Shown in pieces: positions 44,287 through 52,892 of a DNA stretch of 64,000 nucleotides. Position 1 is the first letter of the stretch; the number at the start of each line of letters is the position of its first letter. A program made the position numbers and the translations under genes. The notes under the pieces are model-generated. The model ran no database searches. It saw only the letters and a list, made by a program, of their open reading frames with translations, and was not told where the DNA came from. Origin of the DNA: Cherax quadricarinatus (Eukaryota > Arthropoda > Malacostraca > Decapoda > Parastacidae); assembly GCF_038502225.1 (NCBI RefSeq), contig NC_091378.1:2586039-2650038 (forward strand), in the 5' to 3' direction.

Positions 44287-44382
44287 TTCACCACGAGGCC
44301 TGATCATGGACCAGTTGCGGGGGAACTGACCCCCGAAACACCTGGAGTTTACCTGGAGTTTACCTGGAGAGAGTTCTGGGGG

Positions 44383-47300
44383 TCAACGCCCCCGCGGCCC
44401 GGTCTGAGACCAGGCCTCCTGGTGGATCACAGCCTGATCAACCAGGCTGTTGCTGCTGGCTGCACGCAAACCAACATACGAGCTACAGCCCGGCTGATCC
44501 GGAACTGACTTTAGGTGCTTGTCCAGTGCCAGCTTGAAGACTGCCAGGGGTCTGTTGGTAATCCCCCTTATGTGTGCTGGGAGGCAGTTGAACAGTCTCG
44601 GGCCCCTGACACTTATTGTATGGTCTCTTAACGTGCTAGTGACACCCCTGCTTTTCATTGGGGGGATGGTGCATCGTCTGCCAAGTCTTTTGCTTTCGTA
44701 ATGAGTGATTTTCGTGTGCAAGTTCGGTACTAGTCCCTCTAGGATTTTCCAGGTGTATATAATCATGTATCTCTCCCTCCTGCGTTCCAGGGAATACAGG
44801 TTTAGGAACCTCAAGCGCTCCCAATAATTGAGGTGTTTTATCTCCGTTATGCGTGCCGTGAAAGTTCTCTGTACATTTTCTAGGTCGGCAATTTCACCTG
44901 CCTTGAAAGGTGCTGTTAGTGTGCAGCAATATTCCAGCCTAGATAGAACAAGTGACCTGAAGAGTGTCATCATGGGCTTGGCCTCCCTAGTTTTGAAGGT
45001 TCTCATTATCCATCCTGTCATTTTTCTAGCAGATGCGATTGATACAATGTTATGGTCCTTGAAGGTGAGATCCTCCGACATGATCACTCCCAGGTCTTTG
45101 ACGTTGGTGTTTCGCTCTATTTTGTGGCCAGAATTTGTTTTGTACTCTGATGACGATTTAATTTCCTCATGTTTACCATATCTGAGTAATTGAAATTTCT
45201 CATCGTTGAACTTCATATTGTTTTCTGCAGCCCACTGAAAGATTTGGTTGATGTCTGCCTGGAGCTTTGCAGTGTCTGCAATGGAAGACACTGTCATGCA
45301 GATTCGGGTGTCATCTGCAAAGGAAGACACGGTGCTGTGGCTGACATCCTTGTCTATGTCGGATATAAGGATGAGGAACAAGATGGGAGCGAGTACTGTG
45401 CCTTGTGGAACAGAGCTTTTCACCGTAGCTGCCTCGGACTTTACTCTGTTGACGACTACTCTCTGTGTTCTGTTAGTGAGGAAATTATAGATCCATCGAC
45501 CGACTTTTCCTGTTATTCCTTTAGCACGCATTTTGTGCGCTATTACGCCATGGTCACACTTGTCGAAGGCTTTTGCAAAGTCTGTATATATTACATCTGC
45601 ATTCTTTTTGTCTTCTAGTGCATTTAGGACCTTGTCGTAGTGGTCCAATAGTTGAGACAGACAGGAGCGACCTGTTCTAAACCCATGTTGCCCTGGGTTG
45701 TGTAACTGATGGGTTTCTAGATGCGTGGTGATCTTGCTTCTTAGGACCCTTTCAAAGATTTTTATGATATGGGATGTTAGTGCTATTGGTCTGTAGTTTT
45801 TTGCTGTTGCTTTACTGCCCCCTTTGTGGAGTGGGGCTATGTCTGTTGTTTTTAGTAACTGTGGGACGACCCCCGTGTCCATGCTCCCTCTCCATAGGAT
45901 GGAAAAGGCTCGTGATAGGGGCTTCTTGCAGTTCTTGATGAACACAGAGTTCCATGAGTCTGGCCCTGGGGCAGAGTGCATGGGCATGTCATTTATCGCC
46001 TGTTCGAAGTCATTTGGCGTCAGGATAACATCGGATAGGCTTGTGTTAATCAAATTTTGTGGCTCTCTCATAAAAAATTCATTTTGATCTTCGACTCTCA
46101 GTCTGGTTAGCGGCTTGCTAAAAACTGAGTCATATTGGGACTTGAGTAGCTCACTCATTTCCTTGCTGTCATCTGTGTAGGACCCATCTTGTTTAAGTAG
46201 GGGCCCAATACTGGACGTTGTTCTCGATTTTGATTTGGCATAGGAGAAGAAATACTTTGGGTTTCTTTCGATTTCATTTATGGCTTTTAGTTCTTCCCGC
46301 GATTCCTGACTCCTAAAGGATTCTTTTAGCTTAAGTTCGATGCTTGCTATTTCTCTGACCAGTGTCTCCCTGCGCATTTCAGATATATTGACCTCTTTTA
46401 GCCGCTCTGTTATTCTTTTCCGTCGCCTGTAAAGGGAGCGCCTGTCTCTTTCTATTTTACATCTACTCCTCCTTTTTCTTAGAGGAATAAGCCTTGTGCA
46501 TACATCGAGTGCCACCGAGTTAATCTGTTCTAGGCATAAGTTTGGGTCTGTGTTGCTTAGTATATCTTCCCAGCTTATATCGGTTAGGACTTGGTTTACT
46601 TGGTCCCACTTTATGTTTTTGTTATTGAAGTTGAATTTGGTGAATGCTCCCTCGTGACTAGTCTCATTTTGTCGGTCTGGGGCTCCACGCATACATGTCT
46701 GAACCTCAATTATGTTGTGATCTGAGTATATTGTTTTTGATATGGTGACATTTCTTATCAGATCATCATTGTTAGTGAATATGAGGTCTAGTGTATTCTC
46801 CAGTCTAGTAGGCTCTATTATTTGCTGGTTTAAATTGAATTTTGTGCAGAGATTTAAAAGCTCGTGTGAGTGTGAGTTTTCATCAGAGCTGCCTCCTGGT
46901 GTTATTTCTGCAACAATATTATTTGCTATATTCCTCCATTTTAGGTGCCTTAAGTTGAAATCCCCCAGGAGCAAGATGTTGGGTGCAGGAGCTGGAAGAT
47001 TTTCCAGACAGTGGTCAATTTTTAACAGCTGTTCCTGGAATTGCTGGGAAGTTGCATCCGGAGGCTTGTAGACTACCACAATGACTAGGTTTTGGTTCTC
47101 GACCTTTACTGCTAAAACTTCCACTACGTCATTTGAGGCATTAAGCAGTTCTGTGCAAACAAGTGACTCTGCAATGTACAGGCCAACCCCCCCCTTTTGC
47201 CTGTTCACTCTGTCACATCTGTATAGGTTGTAACCTGGGATCCATATTTCGTTGTCCAAGTGATCCTTTATGTGGGTCTCAGTGAAAGCCGCGAACATTG

Positions 47301-47490
47301 CCTTTGCCTCTGCAAGCAGTCCACGGATGAAAGGTATTTTGTTGTTTGTTGCTGGCTTTAGACCCTGTATATTTGCAAAGAAGAATGTTATCGGACTGGT
47401 GGTATTGTTGGTACTGGGGGGGGATTTTTTTTCCGGCATTAGTATCTGTATCTGTTGGTTTGGAGTGGAGGCCATCGACTGTGGTTCCAC
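44383..47490 (-). CDS. LINE2 ORF2: endonuclease / reverse transcriptase, 1,035 codons, uninterrupted
   Basis: N-terminal APE-type endonuclease with FFANIQGLKP, AAFTETHIKDH (catalytic Glu), GGVGLYIAES, ILLLGDFNLRHLKW and IYSDHNIIEV (terminal Asp-His). A basic linker follows (RKRRSRCKIERDRRSLYRRR). The RT has APGPDSW, NYRPIALTSHIIKIFERVL, GQHGFRTGRSCLSQLL, motif A VIYTDFAKAFDKCDHG, SSVPQGTVLAPILFLIL, motif C SSFADDTRI, and the thumb LRYG..NVKDLGVIM. The C-terminus (LEYCCTLTAPFK, LNLYSLERRRERYMIIYTWK) is typical of CR1/L2 elements. The longest frame starts at a GTG (47490); the first ATG is at 47475, overlapping ORF1 by 37 nt. No stop or frameshift and all catalytic residues are present, so activity is possible. 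The final ~20 residues read through the 3' hairpin region. Confidence 0.92.
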   Translation of the reverse strand: MEPQSMASTPNQQIQILMPEKKSPPSTNNTTSPITFFFANIQGLKPATNNKIPFIRGLLAEAKAMFAAFTETHIKDHLDNEIWIPGYNLYRCDRVNRQKGGVGLYIAESLVCTELLNASNDVVEVLAVKVENQNLVIVVVYKPPDATSQQFQEQLLKIDHCLENLPAPAPNILLLGDFNLRHLKWRNIANNIVAEITPGGSSDENSHSHELLNLCTKFNLNQQIIEPTRLENTLDLIFTNNDDLIRNVTISKTIYSDHNIIEVQTCMRGAPDRQNETSHEGAFTKFNFNNKNIKWDQVNQVLTDISWEDILSNTDPNLCLEQINSVALDVCTRLIPLRKRRSRCKIERDRRSLYRRRKRITERLKEVNISEMRRETLVREIASIELKLKESFRSQESREELKAINEIERNPKYFFSYAKSKSRTTSSIGPLLKQDGSYTDDSKEMSELLKSQYDSVFSKPLTRLRVEDQNEFFMREPQNLINTSLSDVILTPNDFEQAINDMPMHSAPGPDSWNSVFIKNCKKPLSRAFSILWRGSMDTGVVPQLLKTTDIAPLHKGGSKATAKNYRPIALTSHIIKIFERVLRSKITTHLETHQLHNPGQHGFRTGRSCLSQLLDHYDKVLNALEDKKNADVIYTDFAKAFDKCDHGVIAHKMRAKGITGKVGRWIYNFLTNRTQRVVVNRVKSEAATVKSSVPQGTVLAPILFLILISDIDKDVSHSTVSSFADDTRICMTVSSIADTAKLQADINQIFQWAAENNMKFNDEKFQLLRYGKHEEIKSSSEYKTNSGHKIERNTNVKDLGVIMSEDLTFKDHNIVSIASARKMTGWIMRTFKTREAKPMMTLFRSLVLSRLEYCCTLTAPFKAGEIADLENVQRTFTARITEIKHLNYWERLRFLNLYSLERRRERYMIIYTWKILEGLVPNLHTKITHYESKRLGRRCTIPPMKSRGVTSTLRDHTISVRGPRLFNCLPAHIRGITNRPLAVFKLALDKHLKSVPDQPGCSSYVGLRAASSNSLVDQAVIHQEAWSQTGPRGR

Positions 47491-48626
47491 TCCAGGAATG
47501 ACTGGATTTGGTGTACGATTTCTGCCATTTCCTGCCAGTTTTTTTTCCTTCCTGGCACTAAAAAACCTCTCCCTCTTGAGTGTCTGTGGCTACCCAGGTT
47601 TTCCCATGGCCTGGATGTTTTGTATCTTTTTGTCCCCTTTAGATGGTATGCCTGGCAATTTAAGTTATAGCACAGTCTTTCCTGTACTGAAGAGGTACAC
47701 ATTTCAGGGTGAAAAAGCTTACAGGAAGGGAGTTTGCATTTTCCTGTTGTCATATGGACATGACATTTTCTAGGGTGGTCATAGTTGCATGTCCCATCTG
47801 TTTTTCCAGATTTCCCATGCCAGCAGATACCAAGTGCATAGTATGTGCACAGGCTTGGTTTCCGTTTGCCTTGGGTTTCTGTGACTGTATTCCCTGTTGG
47901 TGCATGTTTCCCTGTCTTATTCCTATCCTCCCTAGCACCAACAATGGAGCTCCCACCAGTTGTTTTTGGTAATTTATCCTCACTATTGCTATTGGAGTCC
48001 TCTTGTTTGCTATTTCCTGCGGTATTTCTTGTTTGCAATATTGGTTTTATCTTATCTTTGACTACACTTGTTTCCCTACTATGGCTCCTGTCTTCTATGA
48101 GGTCATTTATATGTATTCCTTCCTGCGTATAATTCCCGACTACCTGGACAAAATCTCCAGCTTCACCATTACTGTCTCCCAGGACAGTATCTCCAGCTTC
48201 ACCATTTCTGTCTCCCAGGACAGCACCTCCAGCTTCACCATTACTGTCTCCCAGGACAGCACTATCAGCCCCACATTTACTGACTACCAGGACATCACCT
48301 CCAGCCTTACAGTTTGTGACTACATGGCCAGTATCAAGGGCAGTACCATTCAGCCCAGACTTTTTATGTTCCCATCTGTTGTAGAAAGCTTCCAGGTTTT
48401 CTATGAAAGCAGCTTTGATGTTATCCTCTTTTAATACCCTTGTGATTTTAGTCCACAGATTTTCCTCATTTGGGCATACCCAAAAACACTTCTCTGTTTT
48501 AATACTGCTTGTAGCTAGTTCTGGGATATCTGCACAAGGAGCGTGACACCAATTTCCACAAAAATGACAATTTATCCATGTGGTAGCCCGTTTGTTTGAC
48601 TGACCACAGACTACACACAGCTTCAT
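47439..48626 (-). CDS. LINE2 ORF1: zinc-finger RNA-binding protein, 395 codons
   Basis: It starts ATG at 48626 (MKLCVVCGQSNKRATTWINC). The N-terminus is a PHD-like Cys/His finger (C-x2-C, C-x2-C, H, C: CVVCGQ, CHFCGNWCH, CFWVC). A mid region has imperfect repeats of GDSNGEAGG type (encoded by 48160-48300). The C-terminal half contains CCCH-like fingers (CTYYALGICWHGKSG, CNYDHPRKCHVHM, CKLPSCKLFHPEMC, CYNLNCQAYH). Such ORF1 proteins bind element RNA and act as nucleic-acid chaperones; PHD-type ORF1 is known for CR1 relatives. It ends inside the start of ORF2. Complete frame. Confidence 0.88.
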   Translation of the reverse strand: MKLCVVCGQSNKRATTWINCHFCGNWCHAPCADIPELATSSIKTEKCFWVCPNEENLWTKITRVLKEDNIKAAFIENLEAFYNRWEHKKSGLNGTALDTGHVVTNCKAGGDVLVVSKCGADSAVLGDSNGEAGGAVLGDRNGEAGDTVLGDSNGEAGDFVQVVGNYTQEGIHINDLIEDRSHSRETSVVKDKIKPILQTRNTAGNSKQEDSNSNSEDKLPKTTGGSSIVGAREDRNKTGKHAPTGNTVTETQGKRKPSLCTYYALGICWHGKSGKTDGTCNYDHPRKCHVHMTTGKCKLPSCKLFHPEMCTSSVQERLCYNLNCQAYHLKGTKRYKTSRPWENLGSHRHSRGRGFLVPGRKKNWQEMAEIVHQIQSFLEWNHSRWPPLQTNRYRY

Positions 48627-49978
48627 AATGATGTGAATGGTTGATTTACTGCAATTCTACTAGCAACCTCTTGAATATTATATTAATAACCTTAAATGAA
48701 GCTCTAGCTATTTGTATTTCTGTTTCTAACTCTTTTTGTATATTGGACAGCTTACCGTCACGTTCCTGATTTTTAATGTTTGTGTTTATAAGGGCGCCTA
48801 CAAACCCATCCGTTTACAGTCTGCTTTATTGTCCAACGAAACTGTTTGAAACCAGTCCCGGGTTCGGACCAGTCAAGGGTTCGGACCAGTCGATCTGCTC
48901 TGATCAGTGGGTCACTTATTTAAAACATACTGGTCGGTGATTTGAGCTAACACATGAAGGATCTACTGGAAATTATCTACCCGAGTAATATGTGATTTGA
49001 CTGATACAAAAGTATAACTTGCGTGTTGAAGAGCCGGTGATATCTGGCAGCTCCTACAATGACGTACAGTCGACCTCTTTGTTTATCAATCGCTGTATCT
49101 GGCTTTTCTATTTTTGTTTTTTCCGTCTCCACCACAATAAATGCTATATTATCACTATAGTTGACTGGTGCAAATTTTGGAGGAAGGACGCTTTTTCTGT
49201 AGTAATAATTGCTTCTCGTTGTGTATATTGCGACCGCTGGTAACTACAGGTTATATGAAATTCACAGTAACGTCTGGTATTTCAAGAAAAAGAAACTAAT
49301 GAAAGTCACTCCACTCCACTAAGTACCATTATAATACTGGTTAGTTGCTACTACAACACTGTATTCTGCTATTCACTGGTATCACTAGATTATATGCGAG
49401 TACACTAGCAAGCCAGGAAGATTATTAAAAACAGCTGACCTGTGGTAAGTTTCTGGCGACTTCTGGCACCTGCCTCTATAGGCTTATCACTTCATTTACA
49501 AATTCACCTGTTTTCAAATGACACTTTAGCCTTTATCATCAATATACTAGGGAGCCACTGTAGTATACACTATACACTATGTATACTCAATGCTTTCAGG
49601 GAGACTTTCTTTCCTCTGACACAAAGTTCAATTATTATTATTTTTTTCACACGGGAAACAGGCCTATGATTCCCCTCTGGCAGTAAACTCTGCTAGGTAA
49701 TGCACACTAATTCTCCTTTTTTGACTCAGTATATAATGTTTTCCGCCCAAGATTGGTTCCAGGCGCTAGAGGGATGTATCGTATAGGATTGATGACACAA
49801 AATAAAGTTCTAGCACGTAAGAGCGACCGTGAAAACAAGAGAAAAACCGGGACAACGAGGCACGAGGGTTTACTGGAGTCGTCGTCGTGCTTAGTTCACC
49901 CTCCAGGTATGTAAAATAATCGTAGTCACTTAAATTTGTGTAACTATTTAGGTATAGTATGTGAATTCATTTTTTATG
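48627..49978. other. Probable LINE2 5' UTR and flank
   Basis: No ORF. It contains a direct GGTTCGGACCAGTC duplication (about 48864-48892). A promoter-like 5' UTR would be expected here, but its upstream end is not visible from one copy. Confidence 0.45.
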
Positions 49979-50090
49979 TTTTTTTTTTTATTATCACACT
50001 GGCCGATTCCCACCAAGGCAGGGTGGCCCGAAAAAGAAAAACTTTCACCATCATTCACTCCATCACTGTCTTGCCAGAATTCATGTCTGC
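49979..50090 (-). mobile_element. LINE1 tail fragment
   Basis: TTTTTTTTATTATCACACTG, GCCGATTCCCACCAAGG, CAGGGTGGCCCGAAAAAG and TTCACCATCATTCACTCC: almost identical to 17870-17960, so a recent, very short LINE1 insertion. Confidence 0.85.
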
Positions 50091-50308
50091 ACAAGTAACT
50101 CCTTATGGCTGCAACCAGACATAAACATCTAAGGAGTTCATTACTGCTGTAACTTGTTCAGCTATCAAAACTTTGGGGCCCAGTCCCTGGACCCATTATG
50201 TACTTCTAATCTTTTGACTACCACCCAACAAGATGAGTATGAACATCAAAATGGTATACAATACCGACAGGTTGTTAGGTAAGACACATATGCAACAGTT
50301 AGACAACT

Positions 50309-50352
50309 TTATTCCGAAACGTTTCGCCTACACAGTAGGCTTCTTCAGTCGA
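50309..50352 (-). ncRNA. Hammerhead-like ribozyme motif, left arm
   Basis: Complement of the motif at 50617-50660, on the minus strand. Because the arms are exact complements, a transcript of either strand carries one sense copy. Confidence 0.45.
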
Positions 50353-50616
50353 ATACAGAAAGTAGGCAGGAACAGTAGAGATGTGAAGACGATGTAATCA
50401 GTCCATCACCCTTGTAGTCATAGAATTTGAGGTTGTCAGTCCCTCGGCCTGGAGAAGTTCAGTTCCATAGTCAGGAACTATCTCCTGATAGTTCCTGACT
50501 ATGGAACTGAACTTCTCCAGGCCGAGGGACTGACAACCTCAAATTCTATGACTACAAGGGTGATGGACTGATTACATCGTCTTCACATCTCTACTGTTCC
50601 TGCCTACTTTCTGTAT

Positions 50617-50660
50617 TCGACTGAAGAAGCCTACTGTGTAGGCGAAACGTTTCGGAATAA
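50617..50660 (+). ncRNA. Hammerhead-like ribozyme motif, right arm
   Basis: The core CTGAAGA (50621-50627) matches the hammerhead CUGANGA box. Helix II is GCCTAC / GTAGGC closed by TGT (50629-50643), followed by the GAAA box (50644-50647) and a tiny ACGT-containing helix III. ATTC before the core can pair with GAAT at 50656-50659 as helix I. One extra A lies between the core and helix II relative to the canonical form. Minimal hammerheads with very short helix III are known from Penelope-like elements. Cleavage is untested. Confidence 0.45.
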
Positions 50661-50726
50661 AGTTGTCTAACTGTTGCATATGTGTCTTACCTAACAACAA
50701 GATGAGTATGGGGTGGTAATGACCAT

Positions 50727-50940
50727 GCATGGACCCACTCATGTGTGGTGGGGCCCATGCATGGGGTCCATGCACGGTGGGGTCTGTGCATGGTGGGGTC
50801 CATGCACGGTGGGGTCTGTGCATGATGGGGTCTATGCATGATGGGGTCCATGCACGGTGGGGTCTGTGCATGATGGGGTCTATGTATGATGGGGTCCATG
50901 CACGGTGGGGTCTGTGCATGATGGGGTCTATGCATGGTCG
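50727..50940 (+). repeat. GGGGTC-CATG minisatellite, about 21-bp unit
   Basis: Units such as TGGGGTCCATGCACGG and TGGGGTCTGTGCATGA alternate in a higher-order pattern. ORFs on both strands through it are repeat artefacts. Confidence 0.9.
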
Positions 50941-51209
50941 TTAGATTCATACAGAAATGAATATCTTCATTAGTAATTAATACAGCAGTAAATTATTTTT
51001 ATTCCTACTACTACTACATTCATGGGGAGAGATAAACCCGTAAACGTCATACAATGCCTAAAAGTATGCGAAACATTCGGGTTCGTTCCAAGGAACGGGA
51101 GGGCAGATCCAAATCTTGGATCAAGAACCCCCTCACCAGCATCAAGGAACCTCCCTAGAGGGGACACATCATTGAAGACAAGCTCAGTGAATAAATAACA
51201 TTAATGTGT
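50941..51209. other. Flank with reverse SINE-C head
   Basis: 51095-51165 (GATCCAAATCTTGGATCAAG, AACCCCCTCACCAGCATC, AAGGAACCTCCCT) is the SINE-C head in reverse. The remainder is unassigned. Confidence 0.65.
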
Positions 51210-51389
51210 GAACATTAAAATGGTATAAAATACCGACAGGTTGTTAGGTAAGACACATATGCAACAGTTAGGTATCTTTATTATGAAACGTTTCGCCTAC
51301 ACAGTAGGCTTGACTGAAGAAGCCTACTGTGTAGGCGAAACGTTTCATAATAAAGATACCTAACTGTTGCATATGTGTCTTACCTAACC
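51210..51389. mobile_element. Foldback element, 69-bp arms, 12-bp target duplication
   Basis: ACATTAATGTGT at 51198-51209 and 51390-51401 flanks the insert. The head GAACATTAAAATGGTATAAA, ATACCGACAGG corresponds to that of the copy at 50242. Arms 51243-51311 and 51320-51388 are exact complements with an 8-nt loop (GACTGAAG). The right arm contains CTGAAGAAGCCTACTGTG, TAGGCGAAACGTTTCATAAT, so the hammerhead-like core is retained. It is shorter than the 50242 copy because the arm breaks just inside the motif. Confidence 0.9.
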
Positions 51390-51489
51390 ACATTAATGTG
51401 TTTTGACTAAGCGAAGACGGATTCAGGGTAAGAAATATTCATACAAGAACCGGTTATGGTTATTTAGGTACAAGAATACATAAATACAG

Positions 51490-51700
51490 TTACGTAAATT
51501 ATCGTACATAGTAACATATGTGTGAATTACCTAGGATAAAAAAAAAAAGTCGCTTATTTCCTTTGGAGTCCTTGACTTATTTCCATAAATATCTAAACAA
51601 CTATTTTCAATACAGCTCTATTGTTTGTAATTGTGGTATATTATTATTATAATCAAAACTAAGCACTAAACCCACAAGGGTCATACAGCGTAATTAGGCG
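51490..51700 (-). mobile_element. Repeat relics: CATATGTG block and SINE-C 3' end
   Basis: 51500-51560 (ATCGTACATAGTAACATATG, TGAATTACCTAGGATAA) matches 26985-27030 and 28065-28110. 51648-51697 (TATTATTATAATCAAAAC, TAAGCACTAAACCCACAAGG) is a reverse SINE-C end. Confidence 0.6.
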
Positions 51701-51735
51701 TTAAGTAGCACTGTTATAAGCTTGTTCCTGTCATC

Positions 51736-51966
51736 AAGGCACTCACTGTCATCAAGGTCCTCACTGTCATCAAGGTACTACCATCAAGGTCCTCATTGTC
51801 ATCAAGGTACTGTCATCAAAACACTGTCATCAAGGTAGTCATCAAAGCACTGTCATCAAGGTACTGTCATCAAAGCAATCACTGTCATCAAAGCACTCAC
51901 TGTCATCAAGGCACTCACTGTCATCAAGGCACTCGCTGTCATCAAGGCACTCGCTGTCATCAAGGT
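51736..51966 (+). repeat. CTGTCATCAAGGCACTCA minisatellite, about 19 bp
   Basis: Roughly a dozen TGTCATCAAGG / TGTCATCAAAG units with 11-23 bp spacing; the right half is the most regular. Confidence 0.9.
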
Positions 51967-52846
51967 ACTCCATACTGTTACATAATTTATTGGGTTTAAA
52001 GCCTATCCACTACACAATGGTCATTCCCTGGATCAAAAATTACTTCTATAAACCCGACCTGCAGAATACAACTTATTTCTCATTAATAATAATCAACAAC
52101 AGCAGCACATCAACATATACAATTATTATAACATACAGAAAAAAAGTATACATTATAATCTCTCATTTCTTAGCCATTTGTGGACGACTTATAAAGAAAA
52201 TATATCAGTATAAAATGTAATAAAACAACATGAAAGCAAGTAAAATTAATATATAAATAATCAAGGGGATTTTATTATTATTATAATGGTTAATTGGCAA
52301 GCTCATATAAGAATAAAAATGATAAAATATTGATATATAAAAGCAGTATGTCAGTTGCCCACATGTGAGGAGGAGGTGACGGCGGCAGGTTGGTCACTCA
52401 CGTCATCTTTATCACCTTTTTTCCACCTGATTTCTTGATTATCTCAATTTGTCAGCCATCATGTGTGTTTCAGGAGTCACTCAGGATGAATATTGTCCAC
52501 TCTGTGAATGCTGTCTCGTAATTATATTGCATTTTTAGCTGGTGAACCACAATGTTGGTTCAGTAATGTGAAGATCAGAGACAGTTTGTAAGATGTTCTT
52601 CACAGGGCGACAAGTATTTGTCTTGGTAAGTTATGTATTAAGGTGAGGCAGGAAATTCCACAGGTGACATAAAAACTAGGAAGAATGGTAGTTTATATTT
52701 CGACCTCCAGTTGAGGTCCTCTTCAGCGGAGTACAAGGCAGTGATGGGTAGGCAAATATTAATATTAAATGCACAAGTATTAAGGTATAATAATGCGCAA
52801 GTACCTTAATACTTCTGCATTAGTGGTATATTAGTTTATATTTTAC

Positions 52847-52888
<42 letters not shown>

Positions 52889-52892
52889 ATAT
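51967..52892. other. Unassigned stretch, ends in an AT microsatellite
   Basis: No gene recognised. 52848-52885 is (AT)n into which the LINE2 fragment inserted. 52690-52740 (TTTCGACCTCCAGTTGAGGT, CCTCTTCAGCGGAG) is a short inverted motif of unknown kind. Confidence 0.45.

Larger units (their letters stand above)
43185..44345 (+). pseudogene. LINE2 (CR1/L2-like) old fragment, plus strand
   Basis: Reads QVFKWALENNMKFNEDKL-like sequence at 43187, then (after a SINE) NVKDLGV-region remnants, LEYCCTLMSPFKASEIADLE and NIQSTFTTCI. It continues with HLNYWEHLKSLDLYSLECR, ITPYESKRLGRGAVSTLRG, GPRLFNCLPAYIRGITNRS and the 3' tail (GATCATGGACCAGTTGCGGG, GGAACTGACCCCCGAAACAC). Frame broken in several places. 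It meets the minus-strand LINE2 tail to tail at about 44345. Confidence 0.85.
44346..48626 (-). mobile_element. LINE2: CR1/L2-like non-LTR retrotransposon with both ORFs open
   Basis: Minus-strand element with ORF1 (48626-47439), a short ORF overlap, ORF2 (47490-44383) and a short 3' region holding two hairpins (GGCCTGGTCTCAGACCGGGC; GGGGGCGTTGACCCCC). It ends in direct CTCCAGGTAAA repeats at 44346-44372, the type of terminus used by CR1/L2 elements. The 5' boundary is not determined; 48627 onward is probably 5' UTR. It is the youngest-looking LINE in the window and close to the copies at 52893, 53706 and 60668. Confidence 0.9.
50242..50695. mobile_element. Foldback element with 212-bp arms and 15-bp target duplication
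   Basis: AACAAGATGAGTATG at 50227-50241 recurs at 50696-50710, bracketing the insert. After a 30-bp head (AACATCAAAATGGTATACAA, TACCGACAG), arm 50271-50482 is matched by its complement 50487-50698 around a 4-nt TCCT loop; by eye the arms are identical. No ORF of known function. Each arm holds a hammerhead-like motif, one on each strand. The same head and outer arm occur at 51210-51389. It may be a Penelope-like terminal region or an unnamed foldback retroposon. Confidence 0.9.

Noticed and set aside
44519..46087. Plus-strand ORFs opposite LINE2 ORF2
   Set aside because: Shadows of the minus-strand LINE2 frame; the same shadows recur at 52957, 60838 and 61147 in other LINE2 copies.
50572..50950. 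His/Pro-rich ORFs on both strands
   Set aside because: Translations of the CATG minisatellite; reading frames open on both strands.
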